This document shows positions 1-10,907 of a stretch of DNA of 64,000 nt, piece after piece; within the stretch, counting starts at the first letter, position 1, and every line of letters begins with the position of its first letter. A model generated the notes under the pieces. It saw only the letters and a list, made by a program, of their open reading frames with translations. It was not told the origin of the DNA and searched no databases. The DNA is from Rhynchopus sp. YZ270_cl-10 (Eukaryota; Euglenozoa; Diplonemea; Diplonemida; Diplonemidae): NCBI GenBank assembly GCA_964035575.1, contig OZ037880.1:248001-312000 (forward strand), in the 5' to 3' direction. The position numbers and the translations under genes are program-made.

Positions 1-1800
1 AAGAAAAAGGTTATAAGATGAACCTAAGTTTCTCAAAGAAAAAGAGTATGTTATTCGGCAAATATAAGAAGCCAAGAAGAAGGTCTCAGAAAGGGTGGGG
101 AAGGATAAGAAGAAAAAAGGGAATATTATATTATTGACCCCATCGCGATGGATTTGGGTGCAGGGTTGTTGTGTGTGTGTGTTTTCCCCCTGTGGTGTGT
201 TGTGGTGGGGAGGAGAGTGAAAAATATGATATTTCTAAGTGCAATGTATGGTGTGGCCGACCCCAAAATGGCAGAAATTAGCACCTCCCTTCAGCCGCAC
301 CAAGTGTAGACAAAATAAGTGTAAACTAAACTGCTGTGGTCAGAGAGAGAGAGTGTGTGTGTGAATTAAAGGAGGGTTTTGTAATGTGGGGGGAAATAAT
401 GAATTTTGCTTTTTTGTTTGTTTGTTTGTTTGTTGTCTCTGGAGGGAGGGAAGGGAATGGAGGGAGGGAAGGGAATGGGGGCGAGGGGCAGTAGTTGCGC
501 GAGACTGCGGAAAACGCCATTGTTTGGCAAAAAAAAAATTTTTTTTTTCTGTGTTTTTTGGAATCTTACAAAAAGCGTTCCGTAAAAGCGCACACGCGAA
601 AAAAAAATGAGGGGAATATAAAAGAGAGGGGAAAAAAAGGAATTGAGTGGGATATGGGGAAGGGATCAAGAATAGTTGTGGGGAGGATTTAAAAAAAAAA
701 AAAATGCAAAAGAAAAAAGTTCAGAAGTGTTGATGACACCAAAAAACCTCTTCTTTGGTCACCTCAAAACAAAATGCTAATGATGGAACAATGTACGGGC
801 TATCACCACTCCACAGGTGAACGTTACATCGGTTTTCTTGAAGGTCTTTGAATTTTCGAATTTTCTAATAAATCGCCAACAAAAGCTTGGCTGTTTTGAG
901 GCAAGAGAGAGAGAGAGGAAGATAAATTGGGGGGGACAGAGAAAGATGAACCTAAGTCCCGCTTAGACACCTTGCAAAAATAAAAATAAAGCAGACACTC
1001 ACACTAGAATGAAATGGGACAGGGTGTTGTGACAAAAGAAGGGTGTATTTTATTTTGTTTTGTTTTGTAGTTGGCAATTAATTCGCCTACTCTGGTAGGC
1101 TCTGAACATATCATTGTTGCCCTCTGAAGGCGGGATGTACCTTCCCGCCGACCTTTTGAATAGGCGCACAAAACCCACAAAGCGGGTGCATTTTGTGCGC
1201 CTAAAATACCACCCTATAACTAAAGGTCGGAAACTACATACAGAACGGCAGCAGCTGTCCTGTGCGCAAAACATAGACAAACTAACAACACCCCGCCAAC
1301 AAAAAAAAACCCCCCCAAGAGAATTATTTGAAGGAAGAAAACTTACTGTCGTACTTTTTTTTTCTCTTTTACGAAATCATTTAAAAAACCCACCACTTTT
1401 TTGCTTCATCATTTTAAAATAACTGGGATCGAAACGTCCCAACAGAAAAAGGGACGCTTGTAAAAAATAGAATAAATTGGTGCTCCGGGAGGGGTCGATA
1501 TTGACAGGTCGCTGACGGGTCGTTGACCGACTTCCGAAAACACCATAAATGCGTGTTTTTAAAGGAAAACCCTTTAGAAGTTGTGTTTTTGAACTACTTG
1601 GTATCAGTGTGTACACGAGCTCCACTATATTTAAAAAAAAAAAACTTTTTGACGGCTCAAAAAATAAGCTAAAAGAAAATTTGAAAGATGAATGTGACCA
1701 GCTTTGCACACATAAAAAAACAAAATGCAGTACGGTATTGCAAACGAAGTTCGCTTTTTTTTCAACACAGGAAATACAAAATGAATATCGCAGGTAATTT
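1..1800. other. Gene-free repeat-rich spacer
   Basis: No gene is visible. The stretch holds purine-rich low-complexity DNA (a TTTG run and GGAGGGAAGGGAAT repeats near 410-480), an A-tract joined to a T-tract near 530-550, a GA microsatellite at 903-917, hairpin-repeat copies at 9-40 (decayed) and 942-973, and a bounded 67-bp TIR repeat at 1479-1545 that belongs to the GGTGCT family described at 52259-52376. Confidence 0.6.
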
Positions 1801-1802
1801 TA

Positions 1803-3615
1803 ATATGGGTCGATTTCAAAACCCCCCCCCCCCCAAAAGTTCTTTTTTGTCTTTTTCATGATATAGGCAGTTTTTTTGCAGTCTGAGGTCCGGAACCGCC
1901 CCAAAAACGATTTTCTGGGAGGTTTTGGGAGGTTTTGGGGCGAAATGGACCTTTTTTGACCATTTTTATGGTATTTTTAGGCTGTTTTTGGCCCTTCTTC
2001 TTACACAGCCTATTGGGGGTCAAAATAGCTATTTTTGACCAAAAAACACAATTTATTTGACGCCAGGAGGCCTCCGTTGGCCCAAATATATCCCAAAAAT
2101 GGGCTGTGAGCCCAATCCGACCTGTTTTGGGCACATTTGGCACTTTTCTTGGTGCTTATTTGATGTTTTTTGGTCAAAAATAGCTATTTTGACCCCCAAT
2201 AGGCTGTGTAAGAAGAAGGGCCAAAAACAGCCTAAAAATACCATAAAAATGGTCAAAAAAGGTCCATTTCGCCCCAAAACCTCCCAAAACCTCCCAGAAA
2301 ATCGTTTTTGGGGCGGTTCCGGACCTCAGACTGCAAAAAAACTGCCTATATCATGAAAAAGACAAAAAAGAACTTTTGGGGGGGGGGGGGGGTAGGTGGG
2401 GGCAAAACCCCTATTTTTTTGAGGCATTTTGACTTTTTTGGACTTCCGCGCAAAGTACGTACAAACCACCCCTCATACCCACCCAGAAATGGGTCAGAAA
2501 CACCCTGTGACCCGAAAATCCATGCTAAGGGCGACTCAGAATATGAAAAAATGCAAAAAAATAGTGAAAAAGTGGCCTTTTGACGGTTTTGGCCATGTTG
2601 GGTAAAATGGCCATTTTTGGACAAAAAAATCAAAAAAACAGCAAAATTTCGACGTCATGACAGCTGCTTGGGCACAAACCTACCCCAGGGAGGTCCTGTG
2701 AGTCCATTCCGACCTGTTTTGGACACTTTAGGTACTTTTTTTGGCCGTTTTTTGGTGTTTTTAGGTCAAAAAATACCCTGGACTTTACCCTGGACGTCCC
2801 TGGGCCGCGACTTGCGCCCTGCTTTTGGACCCACTCTGGGCCAAAAAATGGGTGAAAACCCCCGAAAAAGCACTCCGGGAACCCAGATAGTTCCAAATAT
2901 CCACCAGAAACCCACCCAAACACCTCAAAAACATGCCAGAAAAATATTTTTAAAAACACACTTTTTCAAATAAGTCATTATGGAACCTGCCCAGATGAAC
3001 TTTTTGAAAAAAGTGTGTTTTTGAAAATATTTTTCTGGCATGTTTTTGAGGTGTTTGGGTGGGTTTCTGGTGGATATTTGGAACTATCTGGGTTCCCGGA
3101 GTGCTTTTTCGGGGGTTTTCACCCATTTTTTGGCCCAGAGTGGGTCCAAAAGCAGGGCGCAAGTCGCGGCCCAGGGACGTCCAGGGTAAAGTCCAGGGTA
3201 TTTTTTGACCTAAAAACACCAAAAAACGGCCAAAAAAAGTACCTAAAGTGTCCAAAACAGGTCGGAATGGACTCACAGGACCTCCCTGGGGTAGGTTTGT
3301 GCCCAAGCAGCTGTCATGACGTCGAAATTTTGCTGTTTTTTTGATTTTTTTGTCCAAAAATGGCCATTTTACCCAACATGGCCAAAACCGTCAAAAGGCC
3401 ACTTTTTCACTATTTTTTTGCATTTTTTCATATTCTGAGTCGCCCTTAGCATGGATTTTCGGGTCACAGGGTGTTTCTGACCCATTTCTGGGTGGGTATG
3501 AGGGGTGGTTTGTACGTACTTTGCGCGGAAGTCCAAAAAAGTCAAAATGCCTCACCCGTCCTGAAGGTTTTGCCCCCACCTAGGGGGGGGGGGGGGTTTT
3601 GAAATCGACCCATAT
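1803..3615. mobile_element. Large fold-back DNA element, TA-flanked, with a second palindrome nested in it
   Basis: The ends are inverted copies of ATATGGGTCGATTTC followed by a run of C on the left and G on the right, with TA immediately outside on both sides (1801-1802 and 3616-3617). Inside, about 575 bp on the left (roughly 2400-2970) is repeated almost perfectly in reverse on the right (roughly 3000-3570), around a short spacer near 2970-3000. The left C-run is split by another palindrome (1822-2392). No transposase is present, so this is a non-autonomous fold-back element. The near-identity of the arms suggests either a recent origin or ongoing conversion between arms. Apparent reading frames in the arms are mirror images of each other and are not genes. 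Confidence 0.85.
1822..2392. mobile_element. Inner palindromic element inserted in the left end of the 1803-3615 element
   Basis: A C-run followed by AAAAGTTCTTTTTTGTC on the left is answered by GACAAAAAAGAACTTTT and a G-run on the right. The arms (about 1836-2050 and 2165-2378) read as reverse complements without an obvious mismatch, around a spacer of about 115 bp. If this block is removed, the outer element's left end matches its right end (C-run, then TAGGTGGGGGCAAAACC). The block is therefore a later insertion into a homopolymer of the outer element. Confidence 0.8.
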
Positions 3616-4237
3616 TATGGCAAACAAAAAAGAAGCACTGTGCTCACGGCGAGAGGAAGTGGAAAAAAGAGGGTCTTTCTGCAATCCGTTTTTTTGAGGG
3701 GACAAATATGACAGAAAAAAATATGCTCTTGATGCAAACTTTTCTCTACATTTACCTTGAAACCAAGTGAAATGGGAGGAGAAAAAAAGATCGAGAACAT
3801 GAACGTCAGATGCAAACACTTTGAGAAAAAAAAACATTGCCTTTGTGCGGGTGACATTTAAGAAGAAAGTGAACCTCAATTTTCATCGCCCGTTTTACAC
3901 TTTCTCTTGAAGGTTAATCACGAATCTTTAGAGAGAAAAAAAAAACTCGTGTGATTTTCCTGTGCACAATGCAATGTCATTTGCTTCATATCTACAGCCA
4001 AAGCTCTTTTTTTCTTGCAACCACAACATTCAGGGGTAACAAACTCAGGGAATTTTCAAAACTGCAAAAAAAAATTTTTTTTTTCTCACTTCCTAGTCTA
4101 AAAACAACGGTTCGAAGTCGTAGCGAAACCGCTTCAGACAGACAGTAGCAAAAATTGAAAAGATTAAAAAAAAATAAAAAATTGTGTGGCAATGAGGTGG
4201 TAAATTGGGTAGCAAAACCCAAGATTGTCGTTTTTTT

Positions 4238-4276
<39 letters not shown>

Positions 4277-5200
4277 AAAAACTCTGATTTGCTTTGACTG
4301 TTGCCCCGTGATGCCCGAGATTAACAAATAATGAAATAAAGTGGGGAGGAGGGGGGAGAACCTTCGAAAAAATGCTAAAAATAAAATAACGAGACCAAAA
4401 AAAGACGAAACACCTTGCAATTTGCATTTCATGTTTTTTAATACTGGGCATCACCCTGTTTCCCGTACTCCTAAAAAAGCTCGAAACCTTCCGTAATTGT
4501 GAATAACTGGTCTGTGAAATTTAAAAAAAAAAAAATGACAATAAGATGAATCACATCACATCCTAATAAATACACATCAAGAACTGCACAATGATGAGTT
4601 TACCTACTAAACCTCCTTTATGCCAATCTTGCTGACAGTGTGTTTTTGTTGTGTCGACAATCACCTACCGAGGTAGGATCTGTACACAATGTCGCCCGAA
4701 GGCTTTTGTACTTTTTTTTTAATTATCCCACATACCAGTCACTGTTTGGGGCAAAAGAGCTTTTAAAGATACCATTTCTATTTTTCTTTTTTTTTTGCGG
4801 GATAAAGAGGGTCTGCGCACAGTTACAGGAAACACAGCGTTTCTGGGCCTCAAAATAAAATAAAAAATTGGGATAACAATCTAAGCTCTGTGCTTAGTCA
4901 CCGAAAAGAAAAAATAAGGGGATGGTGGCGGTGGGGTAAAAAAAAGAGAAAAAAGTTTGTAGCTTTTTTTAAAAAAAAAAATTTTTTGGGATACGCTTTC
5001 TTCAGTGACGTAACGTTGAGAATTTGACGAGAGAGAAAAAAAAAGGGGGGGAGGGGGGGTCAAATGCACTTAAAAAAACGATACAAACGTCATTTTTCCG
5101 AGTTTTTGATAAAAACGCATTATTTTGGATGATTGAGTAGAAATTTTGACCAAGAACCTCTCAAAAACATCGTGGGGGGTGGTTTTCACGCCAGAGGGGG
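3616..5200. other. Gene-free spacer
   Basis: No gene is visible. It contains long T and A runs (a T-run of about 30 near 4240-4271), an A-tract/T-tract junction at 4066-4083, a copy of the TCGACAATCACC repeat at about 4650-4710, and a degenerate CTAAGC/GCTTAG hairpin at 4873-4902. Confidence 0.6.
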
Positions 5201-5280
5201 ATCACATGCACCCCAAATGGTGAAATTCCAAAAAAAAAAAAAAATTGCCCATGACTGGTACCGGCCCCACCAATTCCTTA

Positions 5281-5783
5281 CTGGGGGGGGCCGAATAGTA
5301 GACCCCGGGTCCACTATTAGGCGAACCGACGGGTATAAATCGGGGGTCTCAGAAAAAAAAATTTTTTTTTCCAAGTTGAATAGTAGACCCCCCCTAAATA
5401 GTAGACCCCCCCAAAATTTTTTTTCTGTATTTTTACTAAAACCCTCCTGTCGATGAGGCTGATAGGGTGTGTCAAAATATACTGATTTTTGCTTCTTTGG
5501 AAAGATTTGTCACAAAATCTATCCAAAGAAAGAAAAATCAATTTGAAATTTGTAGTTGATCCCCTCTAAAATTTTTCCGCGACTTCCGCAAAAAGTCAAA
5601 AAAAACGAAAACCTGGGGGGGGTCCACTATTCAGCGGAAAAAAAAATTTTCCCCCAGAATTTCTCAGGGGGGGTCCACTATTCAAAGGAAAAAAAATTTA
5701 AAAAAACCCAGAATTCCCAGGGGGGGTCTACTATTCAAGGGGGGTCTACTATTCAGGGGGGGTCCACTATTCGGCCCCCCCAG
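5281..5783. mobile_element. Non-autonomous TIR element, G-run/CGAATA group
   Basis: The ends are CTGGGGGGGGCCGAATAG and its inverse CTATTCGGCCCCCCCAG, with TA on both outer sides (5279-5280 and 5784-5785). The GTAGACCCCCCC motif or its inverse recurs several times toward both ends as subterminal repeats. There is no coding content. The TIR resembles those at 5932-6231 and 15447-17113. Confidence 0.8.
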
Positions 5784-5931
5784 TAAGGAATTAAATTCCG
5801 ATTTTTTTCATTTTTTTTGCGATTTTTTTGCTCAAAAATTGACGATACCCTGTTTTCGGGGCAAAACTCTCTAATTTTGGGCAGTTCCGTGTGAAAATAT
5901 GCAAAAATAGTCAAAAATTGGAAAATCGTTA

Positions 5932-6231
5932 CTGGGGGGGGGCGAATAAGAGATCAGGGGTGAATAAGAGATCAGGGCCGAATAAGAGATCAGGTTGAGA
6001 TTTTGGGGGTATTTTTTTTTTTTTTTTTTGCATGCAACAGGGTTTTATCTTGAAAAAACATTTTGAAATTTTACCCTGTCTACCCGGTCTGGCAAAAAAG
6101 TGGTCAAAAAATTTTTTTTGCCTCCGGCGAAAATGTCTATTTCCTTTTTTTCCCCCAAAAAAATTTTTTTATTTTTGGCTCGTCCGTTCGCCTAATAAGA
6201 GATGCCACATCTCTTATTCGCCCCCCCCCAG
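5932..6231. mobile_element. Non-autonomous TIR element, G-run/CGAATA group
   Basis: The ends are CTGGGGGGGGGCGAATAAGA and TCTTATTCGCCCCCCCCCAG, with TA on both sides (5930-5931 and 6232-6233). Just inside the left end the motif GAATAAGAGATCAGG is repeated three times. The element is 300 bp and non-coding. It lies about 150 bp from the related 5281-5783 element. Confidence 0.8.
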
Positions 6232-6462
6232 TAAGGAAATCGTTAAGGAAATCCTTAACGACTTAACGTGGGGTACCAATCATGGGCAATTTTTCAATTT
6301 TCACGTTTTAGCACCTCCTGGGCCCGAAAAATGGGTCAAAACCGACCGACAAACAGTTTTCCACACGATATGTGTCACATTTTCGGGTCAGATTCACTTA
6401 GAAATGCGTTTTTATCGAAAACTGAAAAAAGTGGGTTTGTATCACCCATTTGACCGCCCCTA

Positions 6463-6691
6463 CACGACGGTGATGTAACGGGTGTTACAAGTGGAGTTAC
6501 AAGTGAGTTACATGTAACTTTTGTTACATGTAACTCACTTGTAACTCACTTGTAACCCACCAGTTACAACCTGATTTTGCCTGTAATTCATGTATCCCAC
6601 TTGTAACTCACTTGTAACTCACTTGTAACGGTTTTTCACTTGTAACGTTACATGTAACTTCACTTGTAATGTACTGTACATCACCGTCGTG
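6463..6691. mobile_element. MITE, CACGACGGTGA family, copy 1
   Basis: The TIRs are CACGACGGTGATGTA and TACATCACCGTCGTG, with TA duplicated outside (6461-6462 and 6692-6693). The interior consists almost entirely of short repeats of TTACAAGTG and TTACATGTAAC in both orientations, so the whole unit can fold on itself. It is related to 38221-38461, which has the same TIR and internal motifs. Confidence 0.85.
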
Positions 6692-6699
6692 TAGGGGGG

Positions 6700-9036
6700 G
6701 GGGGGGGGGGGCGTTGTTGATAGAGCAAACGTCTCACACATCGGCGGACGCAGGCATGGGTTCCCCCCGCGGGTTATCAAACCCGAGGGAAAAAAAAAAA
6801 GTACTCTCGCTTCTTTGTCATACCTTGTCATCTGTACCCCTTTTTTGCGGTCGTTAAAGAGAATTTTTTTTTTTGAAAAGTGCTGAAAGAACGAAAACGA
6901 GACCCCTCAAAAGAGATCATAGAACATTAATATTTTAAAGTATTTCTGATAAATTGTTGGAGCAGTGTAGCTGCCTCGGTTGTGTTGCCACAGTTTGGTG
7001 CAAGCTCCATTGTCGTTTCTATTCTACTGAATAGAAGGTATAATAGGGTGCACTAAATGTACCCAAACATTTAAAAAAAAAAACGGACCCCTTCCCTCCC
7101 GATTACAAAAAAATAAAAAAACAAAAACGTATCCCTCCGCAGGTCAGCACAACTTCGCAGTGCAACAAGGGGTACTGTACCATCAATATATTGTGCGAAT
7201 GTGAACCAATAATAAAGCACAAAACGCAACAACGTGTCTTGAAATACAAAGCCCTCTCGTGACATGTGTACCTTTGCAAGAACGAAGTGGCCAAGGGGGA
7301 GGGTATCGGGAATGTGGGAAGGGGAAGTTTTGTTCATAGAAGTAATTCACCCCTTTTTTTGTTATGTCGACAATCGCCTAGTACACCTTGGTGGGTAACT
7401 AGTAGACTCTTCTCTTTTCATCCCCCTTTTTTTTGAAATATTGCATGAGTGTCGATACCTTGAGTGTTCCACAAAAAAAAACATTTTTTTTTTTTTTGAA
7501 TTATTTGGCGAGAGGAATATGTAAATTGCATGAGATTATTTTCATTTGTGTCAACAATCACCCAAGAATAGGGTACTCAAAATGTTGCCCCGAAAAAGGG
7601 CTGTCGTACTGAAAAGATTTAGACATCGTTTTATGCTTTTTTTGATAAATTGTTGGAGTGTGTAGATGCCTCGGTTGGTGTTGCCACAGTTTTGTGCAAT
7701 CTCCACTTTTTTTTTTGCGTTTGTTGTGTTTTGTTGTCTATGAGTACCAGGTTTTAGCTGGATTTTTTTTTGAACGGATCCAAAGAAGAAAAAAGGCAGC
7801 GCATCGATTTGATAGTATTGTCGTGTCGAGGGGCTCCTGTGAGGAACGCGATATTATGCAATTAAACCAGGTAACTCCTGTGCACTGACAACAATAGATT
7901 CATGTACTTCCAATTCAGTACCAGCAAAGTTTGAAAACTCCACTAAACTCCATAGAACACCACTAAACTCTACCAAATTTTTCGGGGGGGAAATCGGGTG
8001 GCAGTATCAGAAAAAAGAACGAAATGGCAAAAAAAAAAACGAGAAATAAATAAAAATATGAGTCAGTATTCTCGCAATAACACAAAATAGTGTCAAAAAA
8101 ATTCGAGAAAAAGTTCTATTTTTTTTTTGGAAATCTCAAGTGTGAATCTTATGCAAAGAAGAGAATAAAGAAGTGACATGGGTTTCAATAGCCAAGGGGG
8201 GGTTTTTGATATAAAACAAACCCCGTCGCTAAGTAACAACAGTTTTCGGGGTGAATGTAAAGGATTTTGCTCCGTATGAAGTCACCATCTTTTTTTTTAA
8301 TAATCTGTTTGGCTTTAGTGTAGCTGCCTGTACAAGACAGTCTTCACATCCCAGAAACAATTTTTTGTGGAAAAAAAAAGAAGTGAATCAAACTGAATGA
8401 CGGAAAAACAAAAAAAAAAAAAAGGGCAGGCTGGCAGTCCGGTATGCTCCCTCCGGTCTTAGGTTACACACAAAAAAAAGAGAAAGTGCAAACGCATTAC
8501 CTACACACATTTTTTTCTTCCTCAAAATACCAATTTTGTTGGATTTGACAATCCAGTCCGAGCCTTGGAGGGACGGGTTCTGTACACAAAAAAAAAAAGT
8601 CGCCCGAAGGCTGATGACTTCATTTTTTGTGCCTGAACGACGGCGTCTCTGTTATTGGCGTCCAAGATAGGGGAAAAAACGCAGCATTTTTTAAACGAAG
8701 GAGATTGCCCTTTCGTCTCCGTTTTTTTCGTGTATTTGAAAACTTTGTATTAGTGTAGACACCCGAGGATGAACTCCACTATACAAAACGCTGTGTATTA
8801 TTTTTCTGAAAACTTGGTTGTATTAGTGTAGCCACCCTAGAGTGTGCTCCACTATTTTTTTTTTTTTTTTGGTGTAAACGGTAATCCGGATGGGTCATGC
8901 ATCCTTAAAGCAGAACAACATACAAACATATAGGCGAAATTAGTCTTTTGATAAGACTTGGTTTCATAAAGGGGTCGGGACGTTGATCCCAACAAACAAA
9001 AAGAAAAAAAAAAAAAAAAAAAAAAAGAAAAGGGAG
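6700..9036. other. Gene-free spacer dense in short hairpin repeats
   Basis: No gene is visible. Repeat copies seen are: a two-hairpin unit at about 6713-6785; GGAGYAGTGTAG...CTCCACT hairpins at about 6949-7014 and 7638-7710; an ATTCTACTGAATAGAAGG unit at about 7020-7055; a TACAAAGCCCTCTCGTGACA unit at about 7240-7275; TCGACAATC-type units at about 7362-7412, 7545-7608 and 8534-8612; and AGTGTAG...CTCCACT units at about 8738-8793 and 8810-8855. A long A-run ends the stretch. Confidence 0.6.
8810..8855 (+). repeat. AGTGTAG...CTCCACT hairpin family
   Basis: GAAAACTTGGTTGTATTAG leads into AGTGTAGC, a 13-nt loop region, then GCTCCACT. Near-identical copies are at about 12376-12425 and 33043-33092. 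Shorter relatives are at about 8738-8793, 10228-10257, 21438-21480, 24424-24470 and 32560-32596. The 24424 copy has GTGGTG/CACCAC instead of AGTG/CACT, so pairing is kept with different bases. All copies are on the plus strand. Confidence 0.7.
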
Positions 9037-9039
9037 ATA

Positions 9040-10907
9040 GTCAGACTTACCCTACCCTATTTTGAAAAAGTTCAGACTTGCCCTATGAAAAAGTTCAGAC
9101 TTGCCCGAAAATAAGTTCAGACTTGCCCTAAAAGTGTTTTTAGGGCAAGTCTGAACTTATTTTTAGGGCAAACACTTTTTTTAGGGCAAGTCTGAACTTT
9201 TTTAGGGCAAGTCTGAACTTATTTTTAGGGTAAGTCTGAACTTATTTTAGGGCAACAAGTCAGGCCACTTTGGCTGGGGCACTCTTGGGGCCCCATGGTA
9301 TGGTGGTATGACTTGTTTTATTGCCCTAAAATGCCTAACCGAGCCGGAGCCCAAAAATTGATGCCAGAAACCACCAGCCACCCGGAAAGGGTGAACAGGC
9401 AGTCCACGTTGGGCCAGAACCGGTTACAAAGGAAGCCGTGTTCTGGGGCAACGTGGGGCGCAAAGTTTTACAATTTTCATGCACGGGTGCTCCACAAATT
9501 ACCAAGTATTCCTTCTTTGTTGAATTGAGAGAGAGTCAGTGTTTAGCTACCACGCGGGTTTGCTTAGAATCCTTCGAGGCCGGCACAATTTTATTTATGT
9601 GGTCGGTTAAGACATGCCTATTGAAGAACAACGAGGTCATCGTTGAAAGGAGCGAACTCCCCTTCCCACAACATCTCTCACATTTCAACTCAGAATTCAT
9701 ACTTGGTTATTTGCTTTGTCCATACGCAATCAAATTGTCATGCTTTCAAGAGCATGCCTGGCCAAAATGCAACAACGTGGAAAAATTGTTGTTGTTCCAA
9801 AAGGCAACAAGACCACCCACAAGGGGTTGAATTGTGCACTGTCCGGGGGAGCGCAAAGTTTTTTCCCTGTACACAGTGGACACATCTTTATCACTTTGTT
9901 CCCACGGGGACACATTTGGATACTGCACGCATGCAGAAGTGCCAAACATGTCCGCACGTGGAGTGGAGTGTCCATCATGTTTTCCTGGTTTCCAAAAAGC
10001 AGTTTTCTTGCACTTACTATTTGCCCCGGTGTCTGGCAATAGAAGTGGCTAACATTGTAATGAGTAGCATATACATACCGTTGATCCAAATGAGTAAGGC
10101 GACCAACAAGTCCTCTGGACTTTTTTGTTGTGACGACAATCGCGGAGTAATCCCGGAGAATTACATCCTCGTATAAAAAGTTAAAGGTAGAGGTGGGGAA
10201 ACTGTAGCTATAGAAATAGTTGTTGCAGTAGTGCAGACACCCGAGGGTGCACCACTATGCTTTTCTTTGGTTGTATCGACAATTTTACGTACATGATGTA
10301 GGACCTGTACAATGTCGCCCAAAGGCTTTGTACTTACTGCAGTAATCGGTATTTTTTTTTTGTTACAACTACGTCGTGTTCTATGAGGAGTCGCGTTTGG
10401 GTGCGGAAGTCTTTTTTCTGGTCTCTGTTCTGTACGGGTCTCGGATCGTGGTGCGGTACTGCGGTGCGGTACCTGAGAGTTTTTTAGAGTGATGATAAAG
10501 GTCAGAGGGTTTTCCCCTCCCATTTGTGTCATTATTTAATTTTGCTCGGAAAGTGGGGTGTCCTGGACACGAGGAAATTCAGTTGCATGGAAAAAAAGCT
10601 CCATACCATAGGTTGCTCATTTCACTACCAGGACTCGTCGCGAATAGCCCATACGTGCCCTAAACAGAAACGCAAAAACGACGACCGCCGGGCTCTGTAA
10701 CCCAAGAGCCCCCAGCTTGCCCAATAAATAAGTGCAGGGTTGCCCTAAAAAAGTTCAGACTTGCCCTAAAAAAAGTGTTTGCCCTAAAAATAAGTTCAGA
10801 CTTGCCCGAAATAAGTTCAGACTTGCCCTAAAAACACTTTTAGGGCAAGTCTGAACTTATTTCGGGCAAGTCTGAACTTTTTCAAAATAGGGTAGGGTAA
10901 ATCTGAC
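9040..10907. mobile_element. 1.87-kb TIR element, TA-flanked, with repetitive subterminal regions
   Basis: The left end GTCAGACTTACCCTACCC and right end GGGTAGGGTAAATCTGAC are inverted copies, with TA outside each (9038-9039 and 10908-10909). About 200 bp at each end is built from inverted and direct copies of GTTCAGACTTGCCCTA. The middle (about 9260-10700) is richer in GC and has several overlapping open frames on both strands. None is recognisable, and none can be preferred over its neighbours. It also contains two TCGACAATC-type repeats (about 10120-10170 and 10264-10345) and one AGTG/CACT hairpin (about 10228-10257). No transposase motif was found. Confidence 0.8.

Larger units (their letters stand above)
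5205..6330. mobile_element. Probable fold-back element carrying two inserted TIR elements
   Basis: Sequence around 5205-5270 returns inverted and diverged around 6268-6330. The shared inverted stretch includes GGTACC, CATGGGCAATTTTT and a TTTTCAC segment. Two better-bounded TIR elements (5281-5783 and 5932-6231) lie between these arms. The outer ends could not be placed precisely, and no transposase is visible. Confidence 0.5.

Noticed and set aside
2617-3357. Open frames of about 110-135 codons repeated on both strands at 2.6-3.4 kb
   Set aside because: They are the same sequence read from the two arms of a palindrome, in low-complexity Pro/Phe/Lys composition, with no known domain.
9643-10176. 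A 177-codon plus-strand gene in the 9-10.9 kb element
   Set aside because: Overlapping frames on both strands are equally open, and none has a recognisable domain or a supported start.
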